From CAZYQW01 sp964649825 (GTDB taxonomy: Bacteria; Planctomycetota; B15-G4; JADJEK01), in NCBI GenBank assembly GCA_964649825.1, contig CAZYQW010000137.1, forward strand, positions 1 to 64,000: a DNA stretch of 64,000 bases, in the 5' to 3' direction. The notes under the pieces are model-generated. The model was given only the letters and a program-made list of their open reading frames with translations. It ran no database searches and was not told the origin of the DNA. Each line of letters opens with the position of its first letter. The first letter of the stretch is position 1. A program made the position numbers and the translations under genes. Below are positions 44,214-53,510 of this stretch, piece after piece.

Positions 44214-46982
44214 ATGCGCGCGACGGTCGCGAGAATCCTCGTTCTCCTCGCGGCGGTCGCGGTGGCGATCGGCGCGACGGCGTTCCTCCGCCTCGATCGG
44301 GACGTCGTGGGACCCGTGGACGTGGGATCGGTGCTCGATTCCGGCGACGGTGAGGTCCGGCGGGAAGGACGGATCGACGGAGCGCTCGTGCCGGCGACCG
44401 GCACCGAGGACTCGCCGCCGAGCCGGCGCATCGAGGCGGTCGCGTCGACCCCGCCGAGCGGTTCCGGCGGGCCGGGCGGCCGCGTCGTCGGGATCGTGCG
44501 CGATCCATCGGGCGCACCGCTCGCCGGCGTGCCGATCCAACTGCATCCGCCCGAGCCGGCCGCGTTCGAGGCAATGCCCGACGAGCTCCGCCGCCGTCTT
44601 GCCGGCCGCGCGTCGGACGACGATGGCCGCTTCCACTTCGCCGGCGTCCCGGCCGGCGGCTGGCGCGTCCGCGCCGGCGGCGTCCGCCACCGGACGACGT
44701 GGAGCCGGTTCGACGTCGCGGACGGCGCGACCACCTTCGTGGAGCTCATCCTCGAGATCGGCGGCGCCGCGTCGGGGGTCGTGGTCGACGACGCCGGCCG
44801 CCCGCTCTCCGGCGTCCGCATCGAGCCGTCCGCGACTCCCGTCGTGACGGCGGCGGACGGGAGTTTCCGCGTCACCGGCCTGCCTTCGGGGAACATCGAG
44901 ATCTCCGCGCGCAAGCCGGGCTACGCGCTCGAGCCGCCCGCGCCTCCCCGAGCGACGGTCATCGCCGGCGCGGAGACCACCGGGGTTCGGATCACGATGG
45001 TTCCCGCGGCTCCGATCCACGGCTCGGTGACCGACGTCGAAGGACGACCCCTCGCCGGGGCGACGGTGCACGCTCATTCTCGCCGCGGGAACACGCTGTA
45101 CGCGCTCGCCACGACGAGCGCCGACGCGGCGGGACGATACGAGCTCGCGGAGATCCCGAGCACGGGCGTCTATCGCATCGTGGCGGCGGCGAACGACTAC
45201 CGCGAGAAGGCGGCCGACGAGGTTCGGCCCGGCGCGCGCGTCGACTTCGAGCTCGAGCGGACCGGGTGGATCGAGGTCCGCCCGATCGACGCGGCGACCG
45301 GAGGCGCGGTCGAACCGACTGCGCTGCTGCTCGCCAGCGTTCCGCCGTGGAGCTCGACCAGCGACGGATTCGTGCGCGATCGGTTCGAACCGGACGTCGT
45401 GCGAGCGACCAGCGGCGTGTTTCGCGTCCCGTACCCGGAGAGCGGCATCTATCGGGTGCAGGTGGATGCGCCGGGGTACGCGGCGTGCCGCACGGAGGCG
45501 CTGACGATCGAGGGAGTCGAGACGATCGGCCCGGTGGTCCTGCTCCTGGAGCGAGGCGGCGAGATCCACGGCCGCGTGGTTCGAGCGTCGGACGGCGGCG
45601 TGATCGCGGGGGCGGAGGTGATCCTGCTCGCGCGGCTGTCCGATCGTCGGGCCGCCGGCCACCGTCAGTTCGGGATCGAGATCCGCGACGACCACGACGT
45701 CCGGGCCATGACCAGCAGCGATCAGGACGGCGAGTTCCGTTTCGACGGGCTCGGGTCGGGCGTCCTCGCGCTGCGCGTCTCCGCCGTGGGGTTCGCGACG
45801 GGCCAGTGGGACGGCGTCGACGTCCGGGTCGGCGCGGCGACGACGGTCGAGACCCCGCTGTCGTCGGGAGGCGTCCTGTCCGGCCGGGTCATCGGTCTGG
45901 ATGGGCAGCCCGCCCCGGGGAGGCCGATCGTCGCGCACCAAGCGTTCGGGTTGTGCCGCGGCGGCGATTCCGACCCGGCCGGAGCGTATCGACTCGAGCA
46001 CGTGCCGCCCGGCCGCTATCGCGTCGAGGCGGGCGATCCGCGACGCGGCTCCGGGGGACGGTTCGCGATGCACCTCGCGTCGGGAGGCGTGGCGCCGCCC
46101 GACCCGCGCGACTATCCGATCGTCGTGCGTGACGGCCTCGAGACCCGCGTCGATCTCGATCTCGCCGCGAGCGAGCGCTGCGGGTTGACGGGAGTGCTTC
46201 TCGTGCGGGAGGTTCCCGCGCCGGGATTCAAGGTGAAGCTCGATCGTGCGGATGGCGGCGGCGACGCGCCGATCGTCGCGACGTTCGGGGCCAGCGACGT
46301 CACCGATGACCGCGGAGCGTTCGAGCTGCACGACGTGCCGGCCGGAGTCTGGTTCGTCGTCGTCGAGGCCAAGGGAGAGTCTCGTCCGATGCACCGCCGT
46401 CGAGTCGAACTCGTGCCCGGCGCGATCTCGGCCGTCGAGATCCGTCTCGATCCCGCCCGCGTTCACGGCACCGTCGTCGACGAGCGCGGTCGACCCGTCG
46501 CCGACGCGACCGTCGTCGTCGTCCGCGAGTGGAAGGGGGACGACCTCTGGGGGAATCGATCGGAAGGAACCGGTCCCCTCGGGCGCTTCGACTTCGATCT
46601 CCTTCCCCTCGGCCGGTACCTGATCCACGCCGAGAGCCCGGCGACCGTCTCGAGCCGTTCGACGATCGAGCTTGCGGACGGGACCGACCGCGAGATGCGT
46701 CTCGTGGCGAGGGACGCGGGGACCCTGCGCGTCGCGCTCGAGCCGAAGGGGTGGAACGTCGAGTCGCTGACGGTCTCCCTGGAGGGGCCGAGCGGGCGCT
46801 TCGTCGTCGGACAGAAGGTCGTCGACCGGGATGGCTCGCTGCTGCTGCGGGGTCTACCCGCCGGTTGGTTCGAGCTGTGCATCCGCGACGCGCGGCTGTC
46901 GCGTAGAGCATGCAAGCCCGTCGAGGTCTTCGCTCGGAACGACGAACACGTCACGCTGCGATTCGAGTCGAGTCCTCGGTAG
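44214..46982 (+). CDS. Membrane-anchored multi-repeat carboxypeptidase-regulatory-like protein
   Basis: ATG 44214 follows GTGGAGGTC. The 922-residue product has an N-terminal membrane or signal helix (RILVLLAAVAVAIGATAFL). Six or more repeats of the carboxypeptidase-regulatory/SdrD-B fold follow: GIVRDPSGAPLAGVPIQL, GVVVDDAGRPLSGVRI, GSVTDVEGRPLAGATVHA, GRVVRASDGGVIAGAEV, GRVIGLDGQPAPGRPI, GTVVDERGRPVADATVVV. Each has a downstream (G)xYxL or F(x)F(x)GLP strand. No catalytic domain is present, so it is likely a structural or binding protein in the envelope. The same fold occurs in the sigma-factor fusion at 28127-30085. Confidence 0.87.
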   Translation: MRATVARILVLLAAVAVAIGATAFLRLDRDVVGPVDVGSVLDSGDGEVRREGRIDGALVPATGTEDSPPSRRIEAVASTPPSGSGGPGGRVVGIVRDPSGAPLAGVPIQLHPPEPAAFEAMPDELRRRLAGRASDDDGRFHFAGVPAGGWRVRAGGVRHRTTWSRFDVADGATTFVELILEIGGAASGVVVDDAGRPLSGVRIEPSATPVVTAADGSFRVTGLPSGNIEISARKPGYALEPPAPPRATVIAGAETTGVRITMVPAAPIHGSVTDVEGRPLAGATVHAHSRRGNTLYALATTSADAAGRYELAEIPSTGVYRIVAAANDYREKAADEVRPGARVDFELERTGWIEVRPIDAATGGAVEPTALLLASVPPWSSTSDGFVRDRFEPDVVRATSGVFRVPYPESGIYRVQVDAPGYAACRTEALTIEGVETIGPVVLLLERGGEIHGRVVRASDGGVIAGAEVILLARLSDRRAAGHRQFGIEIRDDHDVRAMTSSDQDGEFRFDGLGSGVLALRVSAVGFATGQWDGVDVRVGAATTVETPLSSGGVLSGRVIGLDGQPAPGRPIVAHQAFGLCRGGDSDPAGAYRLEHVPPGRYRVEAGDPRRGSGGRFAMHLASGGVAPPDPRDYPIVVRDGLETRVDLDLAASERCGLTGVLLVREVPAPGFKVKLDRADGGGDAPIVATFGASDVTDDRGAFELHDVPAGVWFVVVEAKGESRPMHRRRVELVPGAISAVEIRLDPARVHGTVVDERGRPVADATVVVVREWKGDDLWGNRSEGTGPLGRFDFDLLPLGRYLIHAESPATVSSRSTIELADGTDREMRLVARDAGTLRVALEPKGWNVESLTVSLEGPSGRFVVGQKVVDRDGSLLLRGLPAGWFELCIRDARLSRRACKPVEVFARNDEHVTLRFESSPR

Positions 46983-47183
46983 GAACGCGGCCGCTTCGAG
47001 CGTCACCGGGATGGTCCGCGCGCGTTCACCCTGCGATACGCGGTCCGTTCCACGGCGAAGCGAACGCGAGATTTGCCATCAGTCGCCCTGCCTCGGATTC
47101 GAAATGAAGGGGAATCGCTCGACACAACAGCATCGCGTGGAGAACGTCGGCGGCGGATTCGACGTGACACCGTGGAGAAACGA

Positions 47184-48503
47184 ATGATCGCGCTGCGCGC
47201 ACTTCCCCGGGATATCCTTCTGGCTCGACCGTGGGCCTTGCTCGGCATCCTGCTCGTGGTCTCGACCGCTGTCTCGCAGATCTCGCACGCGGTCGGTTCC
47301 CCGGAGATCCCCTTCCGGTTCTCCGACGGACTCACCGTCGCGGCATGCGCGGTGGTCGTGTGTGCCGCGGTGATCCAGATCAGGTTCGAGCAGACGCGCC
47401 GCCAGCTCTTCGATCTCGAGGGACGGTTCGCGAACCTGCGGGACCAGGTCGGCGCGATCTCGCGGCACGCTCCCGTCGGGCTCATGGTCACGGACCCGAA
47501 CGGAGACGGGGGAACCACGATGGGCAAGCACCTGCACGACGCGCGCGGCCGGACGGTCGGCGAGGTCTTCGGACCCCAGGTGCAGATGATGCTGACCGAG
47601 GATCGGTGCACGCAGGGCCTCACGCAGGCGGTCGACGTCCACGTCGGCGCGCGGACGTTCCACCTGGTCTTGGAGCCGCTGCGCAGCCCCGCCGGTCGCG
47701 CGAAGGGCTGGAACGTGGTGGCGATCGAGTCGACCGCGCGGCACTCGGCCGAGCGTGAGGTGACGAGGCTGCGCGCCGAGCTGCGCCGGCGCGAAGACCA
47801 GGATCGGCGTTTGCGCGAGACGTCCGCGCTCGGCGTCGCCGTGTACGACGGTCAGGGGCGGCTGGTCGAGGTCAACAAGGCGTTCACCCGCATGTTCGGC
47901 TACAACCCCGACGACCTGATCGGGATGACGGCGGAAGACCTGACGCATCCCGACGACATCGGCCGGACGATGGAGATGATGCTGCGGCTGCGCTCCGGCG
48001 GGGCCGACACGGGACGGATGACGAAGCGGTACGTCCGCAAGAGCGGCGACGAGTTCGACGCGGACGTCGATCTCCAGGTCGAGCGCGACCGCATGGGAGA
48101 GGTGCTCCGCGTGATCGTGAGGCTCGAGGATCGTTCGATCGCGGAGCGCTCGAACCGAGCGCGGGTTCGGACCGAGCGCGCGCTGGCTCACGTGATGGCG
48201 CTGTCGCGCGACGGCGTCATCGTCCTCGACGAGAGCGGTCGAGTGGCGGCGGTCAACAGTCGGTTCGCCGAGCTCATCGGCGCCGACACCGCCCAGATCG
48301 CGGGCTCGCGCGGTTCCGAGATCCTCGGCGACGTGCTGGGTCGCCGGCGGCGCAGCCCGGAGGACGTCGAGCGCCTCCTCACCACCGAAGCCGGCGTGGT
48401 CGAGCTCGACTGCTCGCACGAGGACCGGCAGCTCATCCTGGCCTCGAGCCCGCTCTGCGACGAGGCGGGGACGAGTCTCGGTCGCTGCGTTACGATGCGC
48501 TGA
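47184..48503 (+). CDS. Membrane-bound PAS-domain sensor without visible output domain
   Basis: ATG 47184 has GGAG seven bases upstream; upstream codons are weak. The 439-residue product has two membrane helices (RPWALLGILLVVSTAV; LTVAACAVVVCAAVIQI), a coiled region and then three PAS-like parts. These are SRHAPVGLMVTDPNG, RETSALGVAVYDGQGRLVEVNKAFTRMFGY with its PAC tail (RYVRKSGDEFDADVDL), and LSRDGVIVLDESGRVAAVNSRFAELIG. It ends without a histidine kinase, GGDEF or HTH domain, so it should signal through another protein or its output domain has been lost. It lies 200 bases before the helicase gene. Confidence 0.8.
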   Translation: MIALRALPRDILLARPWALLGILLVVSTAVSQISHAVGSPEIPFRFSDGLTVAACAVVVCAAVIQIRFEQTRRQLFDLEGRFANLRDQVGAISRHAPVGLMVTDPNGDGGTTMGKHLHDARGRTVGEVFGPQVQMMLTEDRCTQGLTQAVDVHVGARTFHLVLEPLRSPAGRAKGWNVVAIESTARHSAEREVTRLRAELRRREDQDRRLRETSALGVAVYDGQGRLVEVNKAFTRMFGYNPDDLIGMTAEDLTHPDDIGRTMEMMLRLRSGGADTGRMTKRYVRKSGDEFDADVDLQVERDRMGEVLRVIVRLEDRSIAERSNRARVRTERALAHVMALSRDGVIVLDESGRVAAVNSRFAELIGADTAQIAGSRGSEILGDVLGRRRRSPEDVERLLTTEAGVVELDCSHEDRQLILASSPLCDEAGTSLGRCVTMR

Positions 48504-48716
48504 ACCGGCGTTCGCGCCGCGCCCGGTCCCCCGGTCTCGGTGCGCGTGAGGAACCGGCGAAACCGCCGAAAACGTCCAGACCGACGGAGTCAGCGGCGTT
48601 CGCGTCCCACCGGCGGGTCGCGAAGCGAGGAGTCGAACCGGGAAACCGCCGGTGCCGACCGGAACCGACCCGCGAAGCGCCGCTCGTCCACCGCGGGCAA
48701 CCTCTATGTTGACGCC

Positions 48717-50873
48717 ATGGATCGCGAGAAGATCTGCGAGGAGTACCTCGACGCCGTCCCGTTCGAGCTCTACCCGTTCCAGGAGGACGCCCTCCTCACC
48801 TGGTTCGATTGCGACGATGGGATGCTCGTCTCCGCCCCGACCGGGATGGGAAAGACGCTGATCGCGGAGGCGGCGATCTTCGAGGCGCTCGCGTCCGGGC
48901 AGCGCATGTACTACACGACGCCGCTGATCGCGCTGACGGATCAGAAGTTCCGCGAGTTCCAGGACAAGGCTGAGGAGTGGGGGTTCCGGCGCGACGACGT
49001 GGGGCTGATCACCGGCAACCGGAAAGTGAACGCGAGCGCGCCGGTCCGGATCGTCGTGGCGGAGATCCTGCTGAACCACTTGCTCTCGGACGAGGAGCGG
49101 TTCGACGACGTCAGCGCCGTCGTGATGGACGAGTTCCACTACTTCAACGACCCCGAACGGGGCGTCGTGTGGGAACTGTCGCTCGTCCTCCTGCCGAAGC
49201 ACGTGCGCATGATGCTCCTCTCCGCGACGGTCGGCAACGCCCTCGACTTCGTCAACTGGCTGCGCGAGAAGCACGGCCGGCGCCTTCGCATCGCGCGAAC
49301 GGACGAACGCCGCGTGCCGCTCGAGTTCCACTGGGTCGAGGAGAAGCTCCTGAGCGAGCAGCTCCCCGAGATGAACACCGACGACGACGCCACGTGCCGC
49401 ACGCCGGCGCTCGTTTTCTCGTTCATCCGCGACCAGTGCTGGGAGGTGGCCGAGCGCTTGAAGGGCCTGCCGCTGATCGGCAAGGAGACGCGGGCGCTCG
49501 TCGAGGAGATCCTCGACGAGCACGACTTCTCGAAGGGGATCGGACCGAAGCTGCGCCAGATGCTGATCCGCGGGGTCGGCGTGCACCACGCGGGCGTCCT
49601 CCCGCGCTACAAGGAGGTCGTCGAGGAGCTCTTCCTGAGGAAGCTCGTGCCTTACGTCGTGTGCACCGAGACGCTCGCGGCGGGCATCAACCTCCCGGCT
49701 CGGTCGGTGGTGCTCGGGTCGCTGTTGAAGGGGAAGCACGGCGAGAAGAAGCTGATCCCGCCGTCGACCGCGCACCAGATCTTCGGTCGCGCCGGACGGC
49801 CGCAGTTCGACTCGCGCGGCCACGTGTACGCGCTCGCGCACGAGGACGACGTCAAGATCTACAAGTGGAAGAAGAAGTACGAGGAGCTGAACACCGGCTC
49901 GAAGGACCCGGGCATCCTGCGAGCGTTGAAGCAGCTCGAGCGCAAGAAGCCGAGCCGCCGGAAGACCGAGCAGTATTGGACGGAAGGGCAGTTCACCAGC
50001 CTGATCAACGCCGGTCCGGCGAACCTCTACAGCCGCTCGATGATCCCCTACCAGGTGCTGGTCTTCCTCATGCGCCGAGCGCGGAGCTTGACGGAGGTGC
50101 GCGAGTTCCTGCGCCGCCGCTTCAACTCGGCGGAGCGCCTCGAGGGGTTCCAGACGCAGCTCGATGGGATGCTCGCGAACCTGGAGGCGTTCGGCTTCGT
50201 CGAGCGCGACGGAGAGGAGGCGCGGACGACGGAGAGGATCGACGAGTTGATCGGGTTCCGATCGATCGACCCGATCTACGGGTCCTACCTCTGTCACGAG
50301 CTCGCGCCGTCCGACTTCGACGAGAAGCTGTTCGCGCTCGAGTCCGTGCTCTCGGTCTCACCCGCGGTCGTCCGCGCGGCCGGCATTCCGGACATGGAGC
50401 CGGGCCCGCTCGAGAAGAACGTGCTGCAGCCCATGATGATCGCGATGGGGGTCACGGTCGCGACGACGAAGGCCAAGGACGACGACGAGGGCGGCGACTT
50501 CAACCCGTGGCAGGAGGCGGAGGAGAAGCCGCCCACCTTTCCCGAGATGCTGAGGATCGCGTTCGAGGCGAAGCTCGCCGTACCGGAGGACGTCGAGGTG
50601 CAGGCGAAGTGGGTCGCCGGCGGAGTCTTCGACTCCGACGACTTCCACGCGTTCGTCAGCTCACGCTCCCTCCAGAAGAACGAGGGCATCGTCTTCCGTC
50701 ACCTGCTGCGGCTCGTGATCCTGGCCAGCGAGTTCGCGAAGCGCACCGAGGATCCCCACTACCAGGAGATCGCGCAGCGTGCGACGGAGGCGTGCCGCCA
50801 GGTCGATTCGTCGTACACCGAACGCTTCCTCGCGTCGGAGGAGGAGTCGGTCGACCTCCTCGACCCCGGTTGA
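48717..50873 (+). CDS. Ski2-like DExH-box helicase
   Basis: ATG 48717 (MDREKICEEYL) gives 718 residues. Motifs of superfamily 2 are present: Q-like PFQEDALLTW, Walker A SAPTGMGKT (39-47), motif Ia TTPLIALTDQKF, motif II DEFH (138-141) and motif III LLSATVG. Motifs IV-VI are GVGVHHAGVLPRYK, VVCTETLAAGINLPARSVVLG and QIFGRAGRPQFD. The layout is that of Ski2/Mtr4/Hel308-type helicases that unwind RNA or DNA 3' to 5'. The C-terminal 250 residues include a winged-helix-like portion. No nuclease is fused and no obvious partner is adjacent, so the substrate is unknown. Confidence 0.92.
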   Translation: MDREKICEEYLDAVPFELYPFQEDALLTWFDCDDGMLVSAPTGMGKTLIAEAAIFEALASGQRMYYTTPLIALTDQKFREFQDKAEEWGFRRDDVGLITGNRKVNASAPVRIVVAEILLNHLLSDEERFDDVSAVVMDEFHYFNDPERGVVWELSLVLLPKHVRMMLLSATVGNALDFVNWLREKHGRRLRIARTDERRVPLEFHWVEEKLLSEQLPEMNTDDDATCRTPALVFSFIRDQCWEVAERLKGLPLIGKETRALVEEILDEHDFSKGIGPKLRQMLIRGVGVHHAGVLPRYKEVVEELFLRKLVPYVVCTETLAAGINLPARSVVLGSLLKGKHGEKKLIPPSTAHQIFGRAGRPQFDSRGHVYALAHEDDVKIYKWKKKYEELNTGSKDPGILRALKQLERKKPSRRKTEQYWTEGQFTSLINAGPANLYSRSMIPYQVLVFLMRRARSLTEVREFLRRRFNSAERLEGFQTQLDGMLANLEAFGFVERDGEEARTTERIDELIGFRSIDPIYGSYLCHELAPSDFDEKLFALESVLSVSPAVVRAAGIPDMEPGPLEKNVLQPMMIAMGVTVATTKAKDDDEGGDFNPWQEAEEKPPTFPEMLRIAFEAKLAVPEDVEVQAKWVAGGVFDSDDFHAFVSSRSLQKNEGIVFRHLLRLVILASEFAKRTEDPHYQEIAQRATEACRQVDSSYTERFLASEEESVDLLDPG

Positions 50874-51301
50874 CGAGAAGGCGAGGGGAGCCGGGGCGCC
50901 GGCCAGGAACCAGGTAGCCGCCGACGCCGGCCGGCGCCTTCGTAGAAGCGGCCTCGCGCTCGATGCGCGTGAATCGGTGCGGCACGGCCGTCGACGCAGA
51001 ATTCGTGACCTTCCCGCCCCGCGATTCCGTACGTAGGGCCGACCGCTCATCGGTCGGAATCAGGCGACGACGAGACGTCGTCCTCGTCGGTTCCGTGGCG
51101 CACGCTTCGGGTCGCGGCCAGCGACGGCGGTCCACACGCTCGCCTCATCGACCGCGTAGGCCAAGCGCGCGATGCGCGTGGATCCCACGAGCGGTCCTCG
51201 CGATTCCGCGATCGAAAGGTCGCTCGAGACCGAACGCGTCCTTCGAACTCAGCGTCGAGAAGTGGAAGAGGAACGAGGAATGGAAAGAGAACGGTGAGCC
51301 C
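50874..51301. other. Intergenic region
   Basis: This 428-bp region between the helicase and the secreted protein contains no frame that I can support on either strand. No RNA gene, hairpin of note or repeat was seen. Confidence 0.4.
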
Positions 51302-52648
51302 ATGAGAAACCTAGTTCTGTTGCTGTCGTTCGTCGCCGGAACCTACGCGGCACCGGTCGCGCACGCCGGCAACGGGAGCAACTACCTCCACCTCATCAAC
51401 GGCCTCGACTACTTCTTCGGGAAGACTCCGCCGGCGGGGAACTTCGTCGGGATCTGGCGCTGTTTTCCGAGCAGCATCCTCCACGCGCCGACCCTCGATA
51501 CCAACCCGCTGAACCCGACGTTCGGGACGTATGCGACGCGGCTGTGCGCCATCCACGTCACGATCACCGCGTCCGCCCTCTCGACGATCTCGTTTCCGAC
51601 GATCGCGCTCTCGAGCTCGGCGGGGAAGTGCAACTTCCTCACCTCGGCCGGCACGACGAACTTCGGGCTCTTCTCGGTGCCCGGTCTCGGCATCGTCGTC
51701 GCGGGGCCCCTGACCGGGAACGGCGGGCCGGTTCCGGTCGTGAACCTGCTCGTGGGGATCGCGGGCACATCGATTCCGAGTCCGACCACCGGGCCGAACC
51801 AGATCGTGCAGCTCGCGATCAGTCTGGTCGGCGTGTTGGGTCTACCCGCGGTGCCGGAGGGCGACAGCCTGGTGCTTTGGATCCAGGACGACCCGAACCA
51901 ATTCGGAGCGGGAACCATGCAGTACTGGACGGCGTCGGGCGACGAGCAGAACCTCTGCTCCGGCTACTCGTTCCTGTTCTCGGGCTCGTCGGGCCTGGCG
52001 TTCTCGTTCGCTCCGAGCTTCGAATGGAGCGTCGGCCTCGGCACGCTCGACGCGACGCTCACGACGACGACTGCGTCGCTGGCTCTCCCCTTCGACGCGG
52101 GGAGCGGTTCGCGCACGGTCTCGATCACCGGTGGCGGTATCGTTCCCCCCCGGCTGGGGCTCGCGGTCTACGACGAGGCGAGCCTCACCGGTACTTCGCG
52201 ATTGGGAGCGGCGAACTGCATGGGGTTCAACCTCGCGGGCGCGACGTGCGACGACCGGTCGCCGACCTTCGTGTCGCTCTCGGCCGGCGGCCCGGGCGGC
52301 CCCGTGCTCGGCGCCGCGATCCCCGAGATGCCTCGTTCGGTCGGGAAGATCGATGCCTGTACGAACGCCCTCCTTGGCAACCCGACCTGGGTCGCGGCGA
52401 CGAACCACAACACGTTCCCGGGTGCCCTCACCGTTCCATGGTTCCCGTTCCCGGCCGGCAACTCGGGTTCGAACGCGTCGGGGGTGAATGGTGGATTCAC
52501 TCTCCCCATCCCGCCGCTCACGGTCCTCATCGGCGCGCAGCTCTACTTCTGGAGCTGGCCCGTCGATCCCACGAACAGCTTCCTCGACTTCAACGTGAAC
52601 GGCGGCCACTCGAATACGAACGGGTACGACGTCATCTTCTTTCCGTAG
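51302..52648 (+). CDS. Secreted protein of unknown function
   Basis: ATG 51302 starts a signal peptide (MRNLVLLLSFVAGTYAAPVAHA). The 448-residue product is rich in Gly, Ser, Thr and Pro and in hydrophobic beta strands (LSTISFPTIALSSSAGKC, GLGIVVAGPLTGNGGPVPVVNLLVGIAGT). A few cysteines are conserved-looking (WRCFPSS, RLCAIHV, NLCSGYSF, DACTNALL). I do not recognise a family. The style is that of exported planctomycetal beta-sandwich proteins. It stands alone. Confidence 0.7.
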   Translation: MRNLVLLLSFVAGTYAAPVAHAGNGSNYLHLINGLDYFFGKTPPAGNFVGIWRCFPSSILHAPTLDTNPLNPTFGTYATRLCAIHVTITASALSTISFPTIALSSSAGKCNFLTSAGTTNFGLFSVPGLGIVVAGPLTGNGGPVPVVNLLVGIAGTSIPSPTTGPNQIVQLAISLVGVLGLPAVPEGDSLVLWIQDDPNQFGAGTMQYWTASGDEQNLCSGYSFLFSGSSGLAFSFAPSFEWSVGLGTLDATLTTTTASLALPFDAGSGSRTVSITGGGIVPPRLGLAVYDEASLTGTSRLGAANCMGFNLAGATCDDRSPTFVSLSAGGPGGPVLGAAIPEMPRSVGKIDACTNALLGNPTWVAATNHNTFPGALTVPWFPFPAGNSGSNASGVNGGFTLPIPPLTVLIGAQLYFWSWPVDPTNSFLDFNVNGGHSNTNGYDVIFFP

Positions 52649-52931
52649 GGCCGTAGGGGTGCGCCGCGCTGGCGGCAAGGCCCACCGGACGGATCGCCGA
52701 CGACGGCCCCGCCCGAGAATCGAGCCTCGCTCCATTGCGGTGCGAGGCTCGGTCATCTTCATGGTGGGGGCACGCAGGCAACGACCGAGGTCCCGATGAA
52801 AGCGTCCTCGCACGAAGACTGGACTCCGCGACGAGGAGGATGGGCTCGCGTGGCGGCTCCTCCACGATCGGATGCAGCCGATCCTGCTCGCCGGCGGGAG
52901 AGATCACCGTCGTGACGCTGAGCGGAGCGGA

Positions 52932-53408
52932 ATGAGCCGCGGCGAGCCCGCGCATCGATCCGGTCGTCGGACGGTTCCATCGGCGGCCGGCGACGCGGAC
53001 GGTCAATGCCGAGTCCGCCGCGCCGTCCTTGCCGCGACGCTCCTCGTCGTCGCGGCGCTGAAGCTGCCACTCCTGATCGGTGCCGACGGAACTTCGATTC
53101 CCATCGCGGGAAAGACCGGGATCGCGGTCGCGTTCGTCCTGGAAGGCACCGCCGCGACGCTGTTGTCGATCGATCGGACGTGGAGGCTCGCCGCAGCCCT
53201 TGTCGGATGGCTCGGCGTCGCGATGTGGATCGTCACGTTGGGGCTCGTCGTCGCCGGCGTCCCGCTGGAGCGTTGCGGCTGCTTCGGTCGTCACGCGCCG
53301 AGCCCGGCCGCGCACGCGGCGGTGTTGCTCGGGATCCTCCTGATGGTCCTCTCGATCTCCTCCCCAGCCGGGCGGCGGCCGGCGACGCGGGCGGCGCGGT
53401 CGCCCTGA
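52932..53408 (+). CDS. MauE/DoxX-like small membrane protein
   Basis: ATG 52932 gives 158 residues with four predicted membrane helices (VLAATLLVVAALKLPLL, TGIAVAFVLEGTAATLL, LAAALVGWLGVAMWIVTLGLVVAG, AAVLLGILLMVLSI). The motif ERCGCFGRH before the last helix is typical of the MauE/DoxX-type redox-associated membrane family, where CxC-FG is near-invariant. These proteins act in disulfide or methylamine-dehydrogenase maturation or as quinone-linked helpers. It converges with the SLC13 permease gene. No periplasmic partner is adjacent. Confidence 0.75.
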   Translation: MSRGEPAHRSGRRTVPSAAGDADGQCRVRRAVLAATLLVVAALKLPLLIGADGTSIPIAGKTGIAVAFVLEGTAATLLSIDRTWRLAAALVGWLGVAMWIVTLGLVVAGVPLERCGCFGRHAPSPAAHAAVLLGILLMVLSISSPAGRRPATRAARSP

Positions 53409-53510
53409 GACGAGGGGATCGACTCCGCACTCCCGCCCGCCGGCGCTGGTCGATTCGTGGTGCCGAACGGGTTGCCGGCGTAGACAGTGTTCCCAGGGAG
53501 AGATCGGTGG

